Assembly (NCBI GenBank): GCA_002308515.1
Contig: DBVN01000116.1
Span: forward strand, 34,744 to 40,065
Reading direction: 5' to 3'
DNA: 5,322 nt
DNA from: Verrucomicrobia bacterium UBA1263
GTDB taxonomy: Bacteria; Verrucomicrobiota; Verrucomicrobiia; Limisphaerales; UBA1412
The notes under the pieces were generated by a model that saw only the letters and a list, made by a program, of their open reading frames with translations, did not search any database and was not told where the DNA came from. Positions 1-5,249 of the stretch are shown here, one piece after another (within the stretch, counting starts at the first letter, position 1; the number at the start of each line of letters is the position of its first letter). The translations under genes were made by a program, and so were the position numbers.

Positions 1-1
1 C

Positions 2-67
2 CCCGCCATTCGCAAGGATGAGGTGGAAGCGGTTGCCAACGCCGTCAAGGAGTATCTTTCAAAGTAG
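2..67 (+). CDS. 3' end of upstream gene, possibly DegT/WbpE-type sugar aminotransferase (partial)
   Basis: An open frame enters from the left edge, with its first complete codon at 2-4, and ends at TAG 65-67. The visible tail contains IRKDEVEAVANAVKEYL, an amphipathic helix ending in a lysine. The C-terminal helix of DegT/DnrJ/EryC1/StrS PLP-dependent sugar aminotransferases often has this form: a proline, a short hydrophobic turn, then a charged helix of the 'eqvd.Vv.aI+.fl' kind. That reading is inference from 21 residues. It is favoured by context, because the WlbA-type dehydrogenase at 1546-2622 makes the 3-keto substrate of a WbpE-type aminotransferase. The tail is only 9 bp from the next start codon, so the two genes are probably co-transcribed. 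The gene is real with fair certainty; its family is a guess. Confidence 0.5.
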   Translation, partial: PAIRKDEVEAVANAVKEYLSK

Positions 68-76
68 TTTAAGTTC

Positions 77-802
77 ATGGAACCGGATGACATAGACATA
101 TCAGTTGTGATCCCCGTTTATAATGAGGAAGAAAACGTGGGACCGTTGATGCAGGAACTGGATGAAGCTTTGACCTCTACAGGGAAGAAGTTTGAGGTGA
201 TTTGTGTCAATGATGCCAGCACGGATGGAAGTTTGACCACTCTGAAGGAGCTGCGCGGTGCTTATCCGTGGCTCAGGATCATCGATCATACTGTCAATTC
301 GGGTGAGAGCGCGGGTGAAGCGACCGGTATGCAATACGCGCGCGGCGCGATCGTGATCACGATGGACGCGGATCAACAGATGGATCCGGCGGATATCCCC
401 GCGTTTTTGGAAGCAATGAAGCCGGGAGTGACAGCGGTCTGCGGTGTGCGCAGAAAGCGCCAGGATGATTTCGTTCGGCGGATGTCCACGAAGATCGCCA
501 ACGCGTATCGGAACTGGATCACCGGTGATAAGATCACCGATGCCGGCTGCACTTATCGCGCCATCCGCAGGGAGGCTTTGCGGGAGATCCCTGTTTTCAA
601 CGGGATGCACCGTTTTTTGCCGACGATGCTCAGATACCAGGGGTACCAGGTGGAGGAAATCTATATCAATCATCGTCCCCGCACTCGCGGCGTTTCCAAG
701 TATGGAGTGGGAAACCGCTTGTGGAGAGGGATCAAAGACTGCCTGGGAATGCGTTGGTACCGCAGCCGTGTGGTCAAAGGCGGCAGAAGTCATGAAGTCT
801 GA
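77..802 (+). CDS. Family 2 glycosyltransferase, soluble, DPM1-like GT-A fold
   Basis: A 241-residue glycosyltransferase of family GT2, which transfers a sugar from an activated nucleotide donor at the cytoplasmic face of the membrane. The GT-A fold signatures appear in order: ISVVIPVYNEEENV (residues 8-21), the donor-binding VNDASTDGS (44-52), the metal-binding DAD within MDADQQMDP (96-104), a DAGCTYRAIRREA segment (155-167) and the acceptor-side RTRGVSKYG (202-210) typical of dolichyl- or undecaprenyl-phosphate sugar transferases. Unlike GtrB/ArnC-type enzymes it has no C-terminal pair of membrane helices, so it resembles the short DPM1 form. The ATG at 77 has only a weak ribosome binding site, but the first motif begins at residue 8, so the start cannot lie much further in. 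The gene probably belongs to the same operon as its neighbours. The family is clear; the donor and acceptor are not. Confidence 0.9.
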   Translation: MEPDDIDISVVIPVYNEEENVGPLMQELDEALTSTGKKFEVICVNDASTDGSLTTLKELRGAYPWLRIIDHTVNSGESAGEATGMQYARGAIVITMDADQQMDPADIPAFLEAMKPGVTAVCGVRRKRQDDFVRRMSTKIANAYRNWITGDKITDAGCTYRAIRREALREIPVFNGMHRFLPTMLRYQGYQVEEIYINHRPRTRGVSKYGVGNRLWRGIKDCLGMRWYRSRVVKGGRSHEV

Positions 803-833
803 CAGCCGCTGTTAGATACTAACGAGATTTTTA

Positions 834-1568
834 ATGATGGAAAATTCCCCCCAGGCTCCATTGAACAGATCCCCTGGAAAAGAGGGAAAGAAACGTTTTC
901 CGGTCAAGCGGACGATCGCGCTCGTTCTTTTTCTGTTCCTGCTGATCGGGTTAGGACTGCACGCGCCTGTCAAGGAGTATGTTTCATCGGTTCAGGAGAG
1001 CGCGCAGAAAATCATCGAGTTCGGCTGGAAGGGGCACATCATTTTTCTGTTTGGAGTCACTCTCCTCATCCTGCTGGGGATGCCGCGGCTGCTTTTTTGC
1101 GCGATCGGCGGTATGGCGTTCGGCTGGTGGCTGGGGCTGATCTACGCGGTGGCGGCAACGCTGCTGGCGTATTATCTCCAGTTCCTCTTTGTTCGCTGGG
1201 GGGGAAGACCTTTTGTTGAAAAGTATTTGAAAAAATATCCGGTGGCCGGAAAGTTTATCCGGGATGAGGGACTGGGCGCGGTGATCCTGGCCCGACAGGT
1301 CCCTTTGCCGGGAATCGCCATAAATTTTGCTTTTGGGCTTTCTACCGTCCGCAACAGGGATTATATTTTTGGGACGCTCATCGGGCAGATACCTGAGGCG
1401 TTGCCTTGCGCGCTGGTCGGCGCGGGACTGCTGGAAACATCGGGAAAGAATCTGACATGGATGCTTTTTCTGGCGGTCGTTGCTTTCGCGGTATTATGGG
1501 TAGGATTTAATTTACTGTTGCGCTATTTGCGAAATAAAAACAATCATGCAGAACGAAGAAAAGTATAA
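834..1568 (+). CDS. TVP38/TMEM64 (DedA-like, VTT-domain) membrane protein
   Basis: A 244-residue polytopic inner-membrane protein. A basic N-terminal tail (residues 1-26) precedes a hydrophobic helix at about 27-43, further hydrophobic stretches at about 68-82, 84-120 and 147-168, and helices at about 177-198 and 208-230. The VTT/DedA signatures are present: GMPRLLFCAIGGMAFG (82-97), with its proline and GG..FG re-entrant-loop pattern, and the second half-site ARQVPLPGIAINFAFGLS (153-170) followed by FGTLIGQIP (179-187). Some bacterial members of the wider superfamily have been linked to recycling of lipid carriers such as undecaprenyl phosphate. A role in handling a lipid-linked glycan carrier next to a glycosyltransferase is therefore plausible, but it is inference. 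The start is ATGATG at 834 or 837, with weak SD-like bases upstream. The 3' end overlaps the next gene by 23 bp. Confidence 0.9.
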   Translation: MMENSPQAPLNRSPGKEGKKRFPVKRTIALVLFLFLLIGLGLHAPVKEYVSSVQESAQKIIEFGWKGHIIFLFGVTLLILLGMPRLLFCAIGGMAFGWWLGLIYAVAATLLAYYLQFLFVRWGGRPFVEKYLKKYPVAGKFIRDEGLGAVILARQVPLPGIAINFAFGLSTVRNRDYIFGTLIGQIPEALPCALVGAGLLETSGKNLTWMLFLAVVAFAVLWVGFNLLLRYLRNKNNHAERRKV

Positions 1569-2622
1569 ATTTGGATTAATTGGGTGCGGTCGGGTTTCTG
1601 AGAATCATCTGAGCGCGTTGACGTCGGGCAATATCCCTTCAGAACTGGTTGCCGTTTGTGATCTGGATCCCGAAAAGGCGAGATCCAAAGGGGAGAAATA
1701 TCACATCCCTTGGTACACTGATTTTCATAAGATGATGGAGGAGCATCCGGAGATCCAAATCGTGAACGTGGCTGTTCCTACGGGGTATCACGCGCCTGTT
1801 GTGACAGACCTGGCGCAGTACGGCAGGCATATCGTTACCGAGAAGCCTATGGCCCTGAAGGTGAGCGACTGCGACGCGATGATCGCTGCCTGTAAAGAGC
1901 ATAACTGCCGCCTCTTTGTGATCAAGCAGAACCGTTTCAACCCGGCGGTGGTCGCGGCCCGCAAGGCTTTGGAAGAAGGACGCTTCGGGAAAATGGTCAT
2001 GGGAACCGTGCGTGTGCGCTGGCGCCGTTATCAGAAGTATTATGAACAGGATAACTGGCACGGCACATGGCTGCTGGACGGCGGGGTCATGTCCCAGCAG
2101 GCAAGCCATCATCTGGATCTGCTCCAGTGGTTTATGGGTCCCATCAAGCAAATGTTCTGCAAGACCGCCACTCGTCTGCTGAATATCGAGGTGGAAGATA
2201 CCGCGCTGGCGACTTTTGAGTTTGAATCCGGAGCGCTGGGCGCTTTTGAGGCGACGGTGGCCACACGGCCGGAGGATCTGGAGGGCTCACTGAGTCTGCT
2301 GGGCGAGAAAGGTTCGGTCATCATTGGCGGCCACGCGGTGAACAAGATCCTGTACTGGAAATTTGATGAGGAACGCCCGGAGGATGAGCAGATCAAGACC
2401 CAATTCTCTCAGGATGTCCCGAACGTGTATGGCAGAGGTCACACACCTTTCCTGGCGGATGTCATCGAGGCGATCCGTTTAAACCGCCCGGCTCTGATGG
2501 AAGCGGAGGAAGGCCGCAAGGATATCACGATATTGACCGCGCTTTATGAATCCGCGGCTTGCGGCGGCAAGTGGGTCGTCCCCGGATGTCCTATTGAAAG
2601 ATCCCGCCTGGGTAAAGGTTAG
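1546..2622 (+). CDS. wlbA: Gfo/Idh/MocA oxidoreductase, WlbA/WbpB-type UDP-N-acetylglucosaminuronate 3-dehydrogenase
   Basis: A 358-residue NAD-dependent dehydrogenase of the Gfo/Idh/MocA family. The N-terminal Rossmann domain has GLIGCGRVSENH (residues 10-21), and the catalytic-lysine motif EKP lies at 99-101. The C-terminal alpha/beta domain carries KQNRFNP (127-133), WHGTWLLDGG (171-180), QASHHLDLLQW (185-195) with the catalytic histidine region, NIEVEDT (213-219) and NLEG-like EDLEGSLSLLGEKGSV (243-258). The KQNRFNP, GTW..DGG, QASH..DLLQW and NIEVEDT set matches the WlbA/WbpB branch, which oxidises C3 of UDP-N-acetylglucosaminuronic acid ahead of 3-amination. Length fits that branch. The ATG at 1546 lacks a clear ribosome binding site and lies inside the previous gene, so translation is probably coupled to it. 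The dinucleotide motif starts at residue 10, which supports this start. The family is certain; the exact substrate is likely but unproven. Confidence 0.88.
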   Translation: MQNEEKYKFGLIGCGRVSENHLSALTSGNIPSELVAVCDLDPEKARSKGEKYHIPWYTDFHKMMEEHPEIQIVNVAVPTGYHAPVVTDLAQYGRHIVTEKPMALKVSDCDAMIAACKEHNCRLFVIKQNRFNPAVVAARKALEEGRFGKMVMGTVRVRWRRYQKYYEQDNWHGTWLLDGGVMSQQASHHLDLLQWFMGPIKQMFCKTATRLLNIEVEDTALATFEFESGALGAFEATVATRPEDLEGSLSLLGEKGSVIIGGHAVNKILYWKFDEERPEDEQIKTQFSQDVPNVYGRGHTPFLADVIEAIRLNRPALMEAEEGRKDITILTALYESAACGGKWVVPGCPIERSRLGKG

Positions 2623-2663
2623 AGATAAAAAGTGAATGTTTCCCATTCCTTGAGCTGATTTGG

Positions 2664-2670
2664 AAGGAGA
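2664..2670 (+). promoter_or_regulatory. Shine-Dalgarno site choosing the ATG at 2675
   Basis: AAGGAGA lies 4 bases before ATG 2675-2677. It decides the start of the downstream gene: an in-frame TTG at 2660 would lie upstream of this site and has no ribosome binding site of its own. It is the best SD match in the first 2.7 kb of the window. Confidence 0.75.
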
Positions 2671-2674
2671 GAGA

Positions 2675-3382
2675 ATGCGCATTCTGGAAAATAGATTTAT
2701 AAGATCTTGCGGGAATATTTTAAATTCATTGTTAGTATTCTGTTTTCTTGTTTGTGTGTTTTCTTATTTTGCGCAGGAAATACAGCATATCCTCATAACT
2801 CCGCATATTATAAATTCGGAGGTTTTGTCCGGTTTTTTGGATGAAAATAAAATACTTCTTAATGGAGTTATTTATAGTGGTTTTGTTTCTGCGTTATCCT
2901 GTATCGCGGTCATTTTTTTCGCGAAGAAAAACTGGATAAAGATCTTGTGTTATCTGATGTTATTCGCGTCTTGTGTTTTTTTATTATCTCCAATCTGTTC
3001 ATTCATGCGGAATAGATCCACAGATGGTTTAAAAAAACGCGCTTCTCTTATCTTTGCGCAAAACACTTTAGCATTTAGAAACTATATTCATGAAACAAAA
3101 CATCTTCCACCCACTTTGGAAGATGCTGTTTCAGCCCTGCCAGAAATCCGATCAGAGCGAAATAACATCGCGGCAGAACGTTTGAATTATCGTTTGACTG
3201 AACCGTATTCAGGAATGACAAACATCACTCAGGAATTTGATGGAACCGGTGGGTGGGTCTATGATCCAGAGAAAGGCATCTTTGGGATCAATGTCAAAGA
3301 ATTGGAAGAATACTCAACAAATTTCACGGAATATTTAAAAAAAGTGAAAAAAGATCACGATACGCGAATCGTTCACAAATGA
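2675..3382 (+). CDS. Three-pass membrane protein with pseudopilin-like soluble C-terminal domain, function unknown
   Basis: A 235-residue protein starting at ATG 2675, which has a strong Shine-Dalgarno site; an in-frame TTG at 2660 is rejected. Hydrophobic helices lie at about residues 14-33, 63-83 and 87-108, followed by a soluble tail of about 120 residues. The tail has a helix (RASLIFAQNTLAFRNYIHE) and then HLPPTLEDAVSALPEI, with GTGGWVYDPEKGIFGIN at 190-206. This order (long helix, 'lPptLedl', then GTGGWxYdPxxG.....N) resembles the soluble domain of type II secretion/type IV pilus pseudopilins and the prepilin-like proteins abundant in PVC bacteria. There is no prepilin cleavage signal, and the domain follows three helices instead of one. 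The gene starts 52 bp after wlbA with no terminator between, and ends at the first repeat-borne terminator. Base composition is lower in GC than the upstream operon. Its position before the Rhs cassette could make it a displaced immunity gene, which is speculation. Confidence 0.75.
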   Translation: MRILENRFIRSCGNILNSLLVFCFLVCVFSYFAQEIQHILITPHIINSEVLSGFLDENKILLNGVIYSGFVSALSCIAVIFFAKKNWIKILCYLMLFASCVFLLSPICSFMRNRSTDGLKKRASLIFAQNTLAFRNYIHETKHLPPTLEDAVSALPEIRSERNNIAAERLNYRLTEPYSGMTNITQEFDGTGGWVYDPEKGIFGINVKELEEYSTNFTEYLKKVKKDHDTRIVHK

Positions 3383-3428
3383 TCTAATCAAAAAACTTTG
3401 GGCGATAACACGCCTTGAGAAAGCAAGA

Positions 3429-3456
3429 AGACGAGACCCGCAAGCCTCGTCTTTTT
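3429..3456 (+). terminator. Rho-independent terminator after the 2675-3382 gene (first repeat copy)
   Basis: AGACGAG (3429-3435) pairs perfectly with CTCGTCT (3446-3452) around a 10-base loop, and T3452-T3456 forms the T-tract. It lies 46 bp past the stop at 3382. It forms the left end of an 84-bp direct repeat. Confidence 0.8.
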
Positions 3457-3461
3457 AGCGT

Positions 3462-3470
3462 TTATCCACA
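3462..3470 (+). other. DnaA-box-like TTATCCACA in left repeat
   Basis: TTATCCACA is an exact match to the consensus DnaA box. It occurs once in each repeat copy at the same offset. A single box in an intergenic repeat is not an origin. It could bind DnaA or be a chance match carried by the repeat. Confidence 0.35.
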
Positions 3471-3730
3471 TCCTCCCGCTCAATTACGAATAATCCCAAA
3501 ATCATCATTAGATAATGAGGAATCATCATCCCGGAGAATGATTTCAGCTCAAACCTTTCTATGGCAATAATTGCAATTTTTTTGGAGGGGAAGTTTGTTT
3601 TTGTTTTTAAATTTTGCTCAATAACAACGACTTAAATATATTTTTAAAATTTTTTAAAAATCACTTGACAATTGAATTTCTGTATGGCTTACTAAAAAGT
3701 TGTTGTAAGGAACAGCGAATCTACGAAAAG

Positions 3731-3736
3731 TATAAT
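3731..3736 (+). promoter_or_regulatory. Possible -10 element for the Rhs cassette
   Basis: A perfect TATAAT lies 81 bases before ATG 3818. No good -35 hexamer lies 16-18 bases upstream (TTGTAA at 3703-3708 is 22 bases away), and the region is so AT-rich that chance matches are expected. Weak. Confidence 0.2.
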
Positions 3737-3804
3737 ATTACGAATAAAACATTTAAAATAAAAGCAATAAGCTATCAGCAATTTTTTTCGGACTTTAGCC
3801 TGTG

Positions 3805-3809
3805 AAGGA
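3805..3809 (+). promoter_or_regulatory. Shine-Dalgarno site for ATG 3818
   Basis: AAGGA lies 8 bases before ATG 3818-3820, an ideal spacing. It marks 3818 as the likely entry point for ribosomes on the Rhs fragment, although that frame closes at 3913. Confidence 0.6.
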
Positions 3810-3817
3810 AAATACTT

Positions 3818-3913
3818 ATGAGTGTCGCATTGTTTAAAAACAATGATGTCATCGCCGGCAGGATCACCAGAAGCAGCACGTATGGGCCGGGAGTGGAAAC
3901 ATCCAGTCCATGA
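3818..3913 (+). pseudogene. 5' segment of frame-split Rhs tip gene (31 codons), or coupled leader ORF
   Basis: The ATG at 3818 has a well-placed Shine-Dalgarno site and opens 31 codons ending at TGA 3911-3913. The peptide reads VIAGRITRSSTYGPGVE before leaving the Rhs pattern as TSSP-stop. ITRSxTYGPGV followed by a N-I-x-S-M segment is the usual wording of Rhs/YD-repeat proteins just before their core domain. In the -1 frame the DNA continues NIQSMTIYDEYGG, exactly the expected continuation. The frame break therefore lies in GTGGAAAC (3893-3900), and one extra A would give GTG GAA AAC ATC CAG. The TGA overlaps the ATG of the following frame as ATGA, so reinitiation is possible. It is either a one-base deletion (or a homopolymer sequencing error) or a functional coupled leader. 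Confidence 0.65.
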
Positions 3914-4722
3914 CCATTTATGATGAATATGGTGGTTCGGAAACGTATTACTACGTCAAAGACGCTTCCAATACGGTTCACGTGTTAGTGGATGAAGACG
4001 GGTTGATCGTGGAGTATTATTACTACGATGCTTTTGGAAATCTGAAGATGCGGGACGTAAATTACAATCTCATTACCGAATCAGTTTACGGAAACCGTTT
4101 CCTGTTCCAAGGCAGAGAGTATGATTACGACACGGCACTCTACTACTTCCGGGCCAGATGGTACGAACCGGAAACAGGCCGTTGGCTTTCTCCTGATCCT
4201 ATTGGCATCTCTGGTGGTTTGAACCTCTATGCCTTCTGTGGAAATGATCCGATAAATTATGTAGATCCAAGTGGCTTGGCTATTGTGAGAAATAAAACCC
4301 CGTGGCCCATAGTTGTAAGTGGTGGATTAGGAATGGGGAAAGGTCATGGTAACCGAAAGAATTATTATGCTGTTATTCCTCCTGGAGGTACTGGTGGAGG
4401 TGAATATCCTCTTGCAGTATACGAAACACCAGCCAAAGCTATAGCAGCCTATAATAGTCCATCTTTTATTCCTCCAGATTCAAGAGATCTTCTGTTCGAT
4501 GTCGATAATTATCATGATTACGCGTGTAATCTTGAAAATGCATCCATACCTCCTGTGAGTACAAAGATAGATGGAAATGATTTTGGATTTATCTTTGACC
4601 TTATTGATCAAAATGGTAAAATCATCCCTGTCTTGGATAGGACTTCAAGATTGGGTACTTACTATCGGGAAGGAGTATTGTTTCTCAATGAGATGTTCAA
4701 TAAACTAAAAGAGATATTCTAA
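3910..4722 (+). CDS. Orphan Rhs core fragment with unrecognised C-terminal tip (candidate polymorphic toxin)
   Basis: A 270-residue product if ATG 3910 is used. Residues 1-123 are the end of an Rhs/YD-repeat protein: YYYVKDASNTVHVLVDEDG (13-31), YYYDAFGN (37-44), then the Rhs-associated core from NRFLFQGREYDYDTALYYF to DPSGL (119-123). In characterised Rhs proteins autoproteolysis after DPxGL frees the C-terminal toxin tip. Residues 124-270 form that tip, containing NKTPWPIVVSGGLGMGKGHG (128-147), YYAVIPPGGTGGGEYPLAVY (152-171) and FDVDNYHDYACN (196-207). I recognise no toxin family, catalytic motif or membrane helix in it. Base composition drops from core (33 of 60 G/C at 4141-4200) to tip (22 of 60 at 4441-4500), as expected for exchangeable tips. 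Most of the usual Rhs shell and all N-terminal export regions are absent, so this is an orphan tip. ATG 3910 has a poor ribosome binding site. In an intact frame from 3818 the protein would have 301 residues. Confidence 0.8.
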   Translation: MTIYDEYGGSETYYYVKDASNTVHVLVDEDGLIVEYYYYDAFGNLKMRDVNYNLITESVYGNRFLFQGREYDYDTALYYFRARWYEPETGRWLSPDPIGISGGLNLYAFCGNDPINYVDPSGLAIVRNKTPWPIVVSGGLGMGKGHGNRKNYYAVIPPGGTGGGEYPLAVYETPAKAIAAYNSPSFIPPDSRDLLFDVDNYHDYACNLENASIPPVSTKIDGNDFGFIFDLIDQNGKIIPVLDRTSRLGTYYREGVLFLNEMFNKLKEIF

Positions 4723-4733
4723 ATTTAAGGTAT

Positions 4734-5126
4734 ATGAACAGTATAACTTGTAATTCACTAGATATTTTTCAAAGAGTGAAAAATTTGAACTTTATCAAGT
4801 GGCTATTTTATATAATGGTTTTGAGCGAATTATCTTGTGTGGTATTTTATATTGGATATGCTGATTATCTTGAAAATATGTATGCAAATCATCTTGAAAA
4901 TATAAACCATAGTTTATTAAGCAAAGAAGTTGCCCATTATTTTCATCAGATGATGGGAATTAGTGGATGGATAGCAATACTTGTTGAATGTTTATTGGTT
5001 ATATTGTATCCCGTTGCTAAAATTACAAAAAAATTCATATTCCCGAAACTGTATTTTTTTGTTCCATTAGTTCTGCTTTTGATAAAGTTTTTTCTTCTTG
5101 CACATATAATGCTGTGTGATGATTAA
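4734..5126 (+). CDS. Small three-TM membrane protein, candidate immunity protein of the Rhs tip
   Basis: A 130-residue hydrophobic protein of unrecognised family. Membrane helices lie at about residues 22-41, 76-96 and 105-127. The first loop (42-75) is polar and carries two copies of an LEN unit eight residues apart (YLENMYAN, HLENINHS). The ATG at 4734 lies 11 bp after the tip gene's stop, preceded by TAAGG at 4726-4730 with tight spacing. The pair is therefore almost certainly co-transcribed, and terminates at 5208-5236. In polymorphic-toxin loci the gene immediately after an Rhs tip is normally its cognate immunity gene. Membrane-bound immunity proteins usually guard against toxins acting on or through the envelope, so a membrane- or periplasm-directed toxin is a reasonable inference. 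Composition is strongly AT-rich, like the tip. Confidence 0.72.
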   Translation: MNSITCNSLDIFQRVKNLNFIKWLFYIMVLSELSCVVFYIGYADYLENMYANHLENINHSLLSKEVAHYFHQMMGISGWIAILVECLLVILYPVAKITKKFIFPKLYFFVPLVLLLIKFFLLAHIMLCDD

Positions 5127-5174
5127 TCATGCCATTGATTGAATAGAACTAAATGATTTAACCAAGACAAACCA

Positions 5175-5190
5175 TCCGTAATAATACGGA
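5175..5190. other. Small perfect hairpin downstream of the candidate immunity gene
   Basis: TCCGTA (5175-5180) and TACGGA (5185-5190) form a perfect 6-bp stem around ATAA. It is followed by A-rich and not T-rich sequence, so it is not itself a terminator. It may stabilise the mRNA 3' end ahead of the real terminator or be incidental. Confidence 0.35.
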
Positions 5191-5207
5191 CAGTTGAAAA
5201 AACAAAG

Positions 5208-5236
5208 AGACGAGGTCCGCAAGCCTCGTCTTTTTT
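5208..5236 (+). terminator. Rho-independent terminator after the toxin/immunity pair (second repeat copy)
   Basis: AGACGAGG (5208-5215) pairs perfectly with CCTCGTCT (5224-5231) around an 8-base loop, and T5231-T5236 forms the T-tract. It lies about 80 bp after the stop at 5126. The stem is one pair longer than in the left repeat copy. The reverse strand also has a T-rich tract after the stem, so it may work in both directions. Confidence 0.85.
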
Positions 5237-5240
5237 GCGT

Positions 5241-5249
5241 TTATCCACA
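5241..5249 (+). other. DnaA-box-like TTATCCACA in right repeat
   Basis: An exact consensus DnaA-box match at the position equivalent to 3462-3470 in the left copy. The segment around it is identical between copies, whereas the neighbouring terminator loop has changed. Confidence 0.35.

Larger units (their letters stand above)
3429..3512. repeat. 84-bp direct repeat, left copy
   Basis: This copy matches 5208-5291 at 79 of 84 positions with no gaps (offset 1779). The differences are at 3436, 3437, 3457, 3504 and 3505. It contains the terminator hairpin, then the conserved segment GCGTTTATCCACATCCTCCC and a further roughly 25 matching bases ending in CCCAAAATC. Identity outside the hairpin shows shared ancestry and not just two similar terminators. 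The repeats bracket the Rhs tip and its downstream gene. Confidence 0.9.
3513..3817. other. AT-rich intergenic stretch between left repeat and Rhs fragment
   Basis: About 300 bases with no convincing gene. Composition is extreme: only 8 of 60 bases are G/C at 3601-3660. A short palindrome (CATTA-GA-TAATG) lies at 3506-3517, where the two repeat copies begin to diverge, and GCAATAATTGC is at 3564-3574. A TTG-initiated frame from 3614 to TGA 3803-3805 (63 codons) has no near ribosome binding site and no recognisable family, and is probably chance. It does end, in the same frame, 12 bases before ATG 3818. Possible promoter pieces are TTGACA (3665-3670) and TATAAT (3731-3736), but they are not at a workable spacing from each other. 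A promoter for the cassette is expected here but not pinned down. Confidence 0.5.

Noticed and set aside
811..823. Palindrome GTTAG-ATA-CTAAC before the TVP38-like gene as an operator or terminator
   Set aside because: The stem is only 5 bp, has no T-tract and is AT-rich. It sits in a 31-bp gap inside an apparent operon, so chance is the simpler reading.
2660..2674. TTG start that would add five residues to the three-TM/pseudopilin-like protein
   Set aside because: The Shine-Dalgarno site AAGGAGA lies between this TTG and ATG 2675, so it can serve only the ATG.
3401..3414. GGCG-6 bases-CGCC hairpin as a separate terminator
   Set aside because: The stem is 4 bp and no T run follows. The clear terminator is the repeat hairpin at 3429-3456.
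3385..3471. Minus-strand small ORFs starting ATGTGGATAAACGC inside both repeat copies
   Set aside because: GGAGG directly abuts the ATG with no spacing, the frame runs through the terminator hairpin, and the two copies diverge in protein sequence right after the hairpin. This is a by-product of the repeat.
3614..3805. 63-codon frame with TTG start in the AT-rich spacer
   Set aside because: No ribosome binding site at a usable distance, no internal ATG, no recognisable family, and the region is so AT-rich that its residue mix (F, K, N, I) is what chance would give. Its shared frame with ATG 3818 is noted in the intergenic entry.
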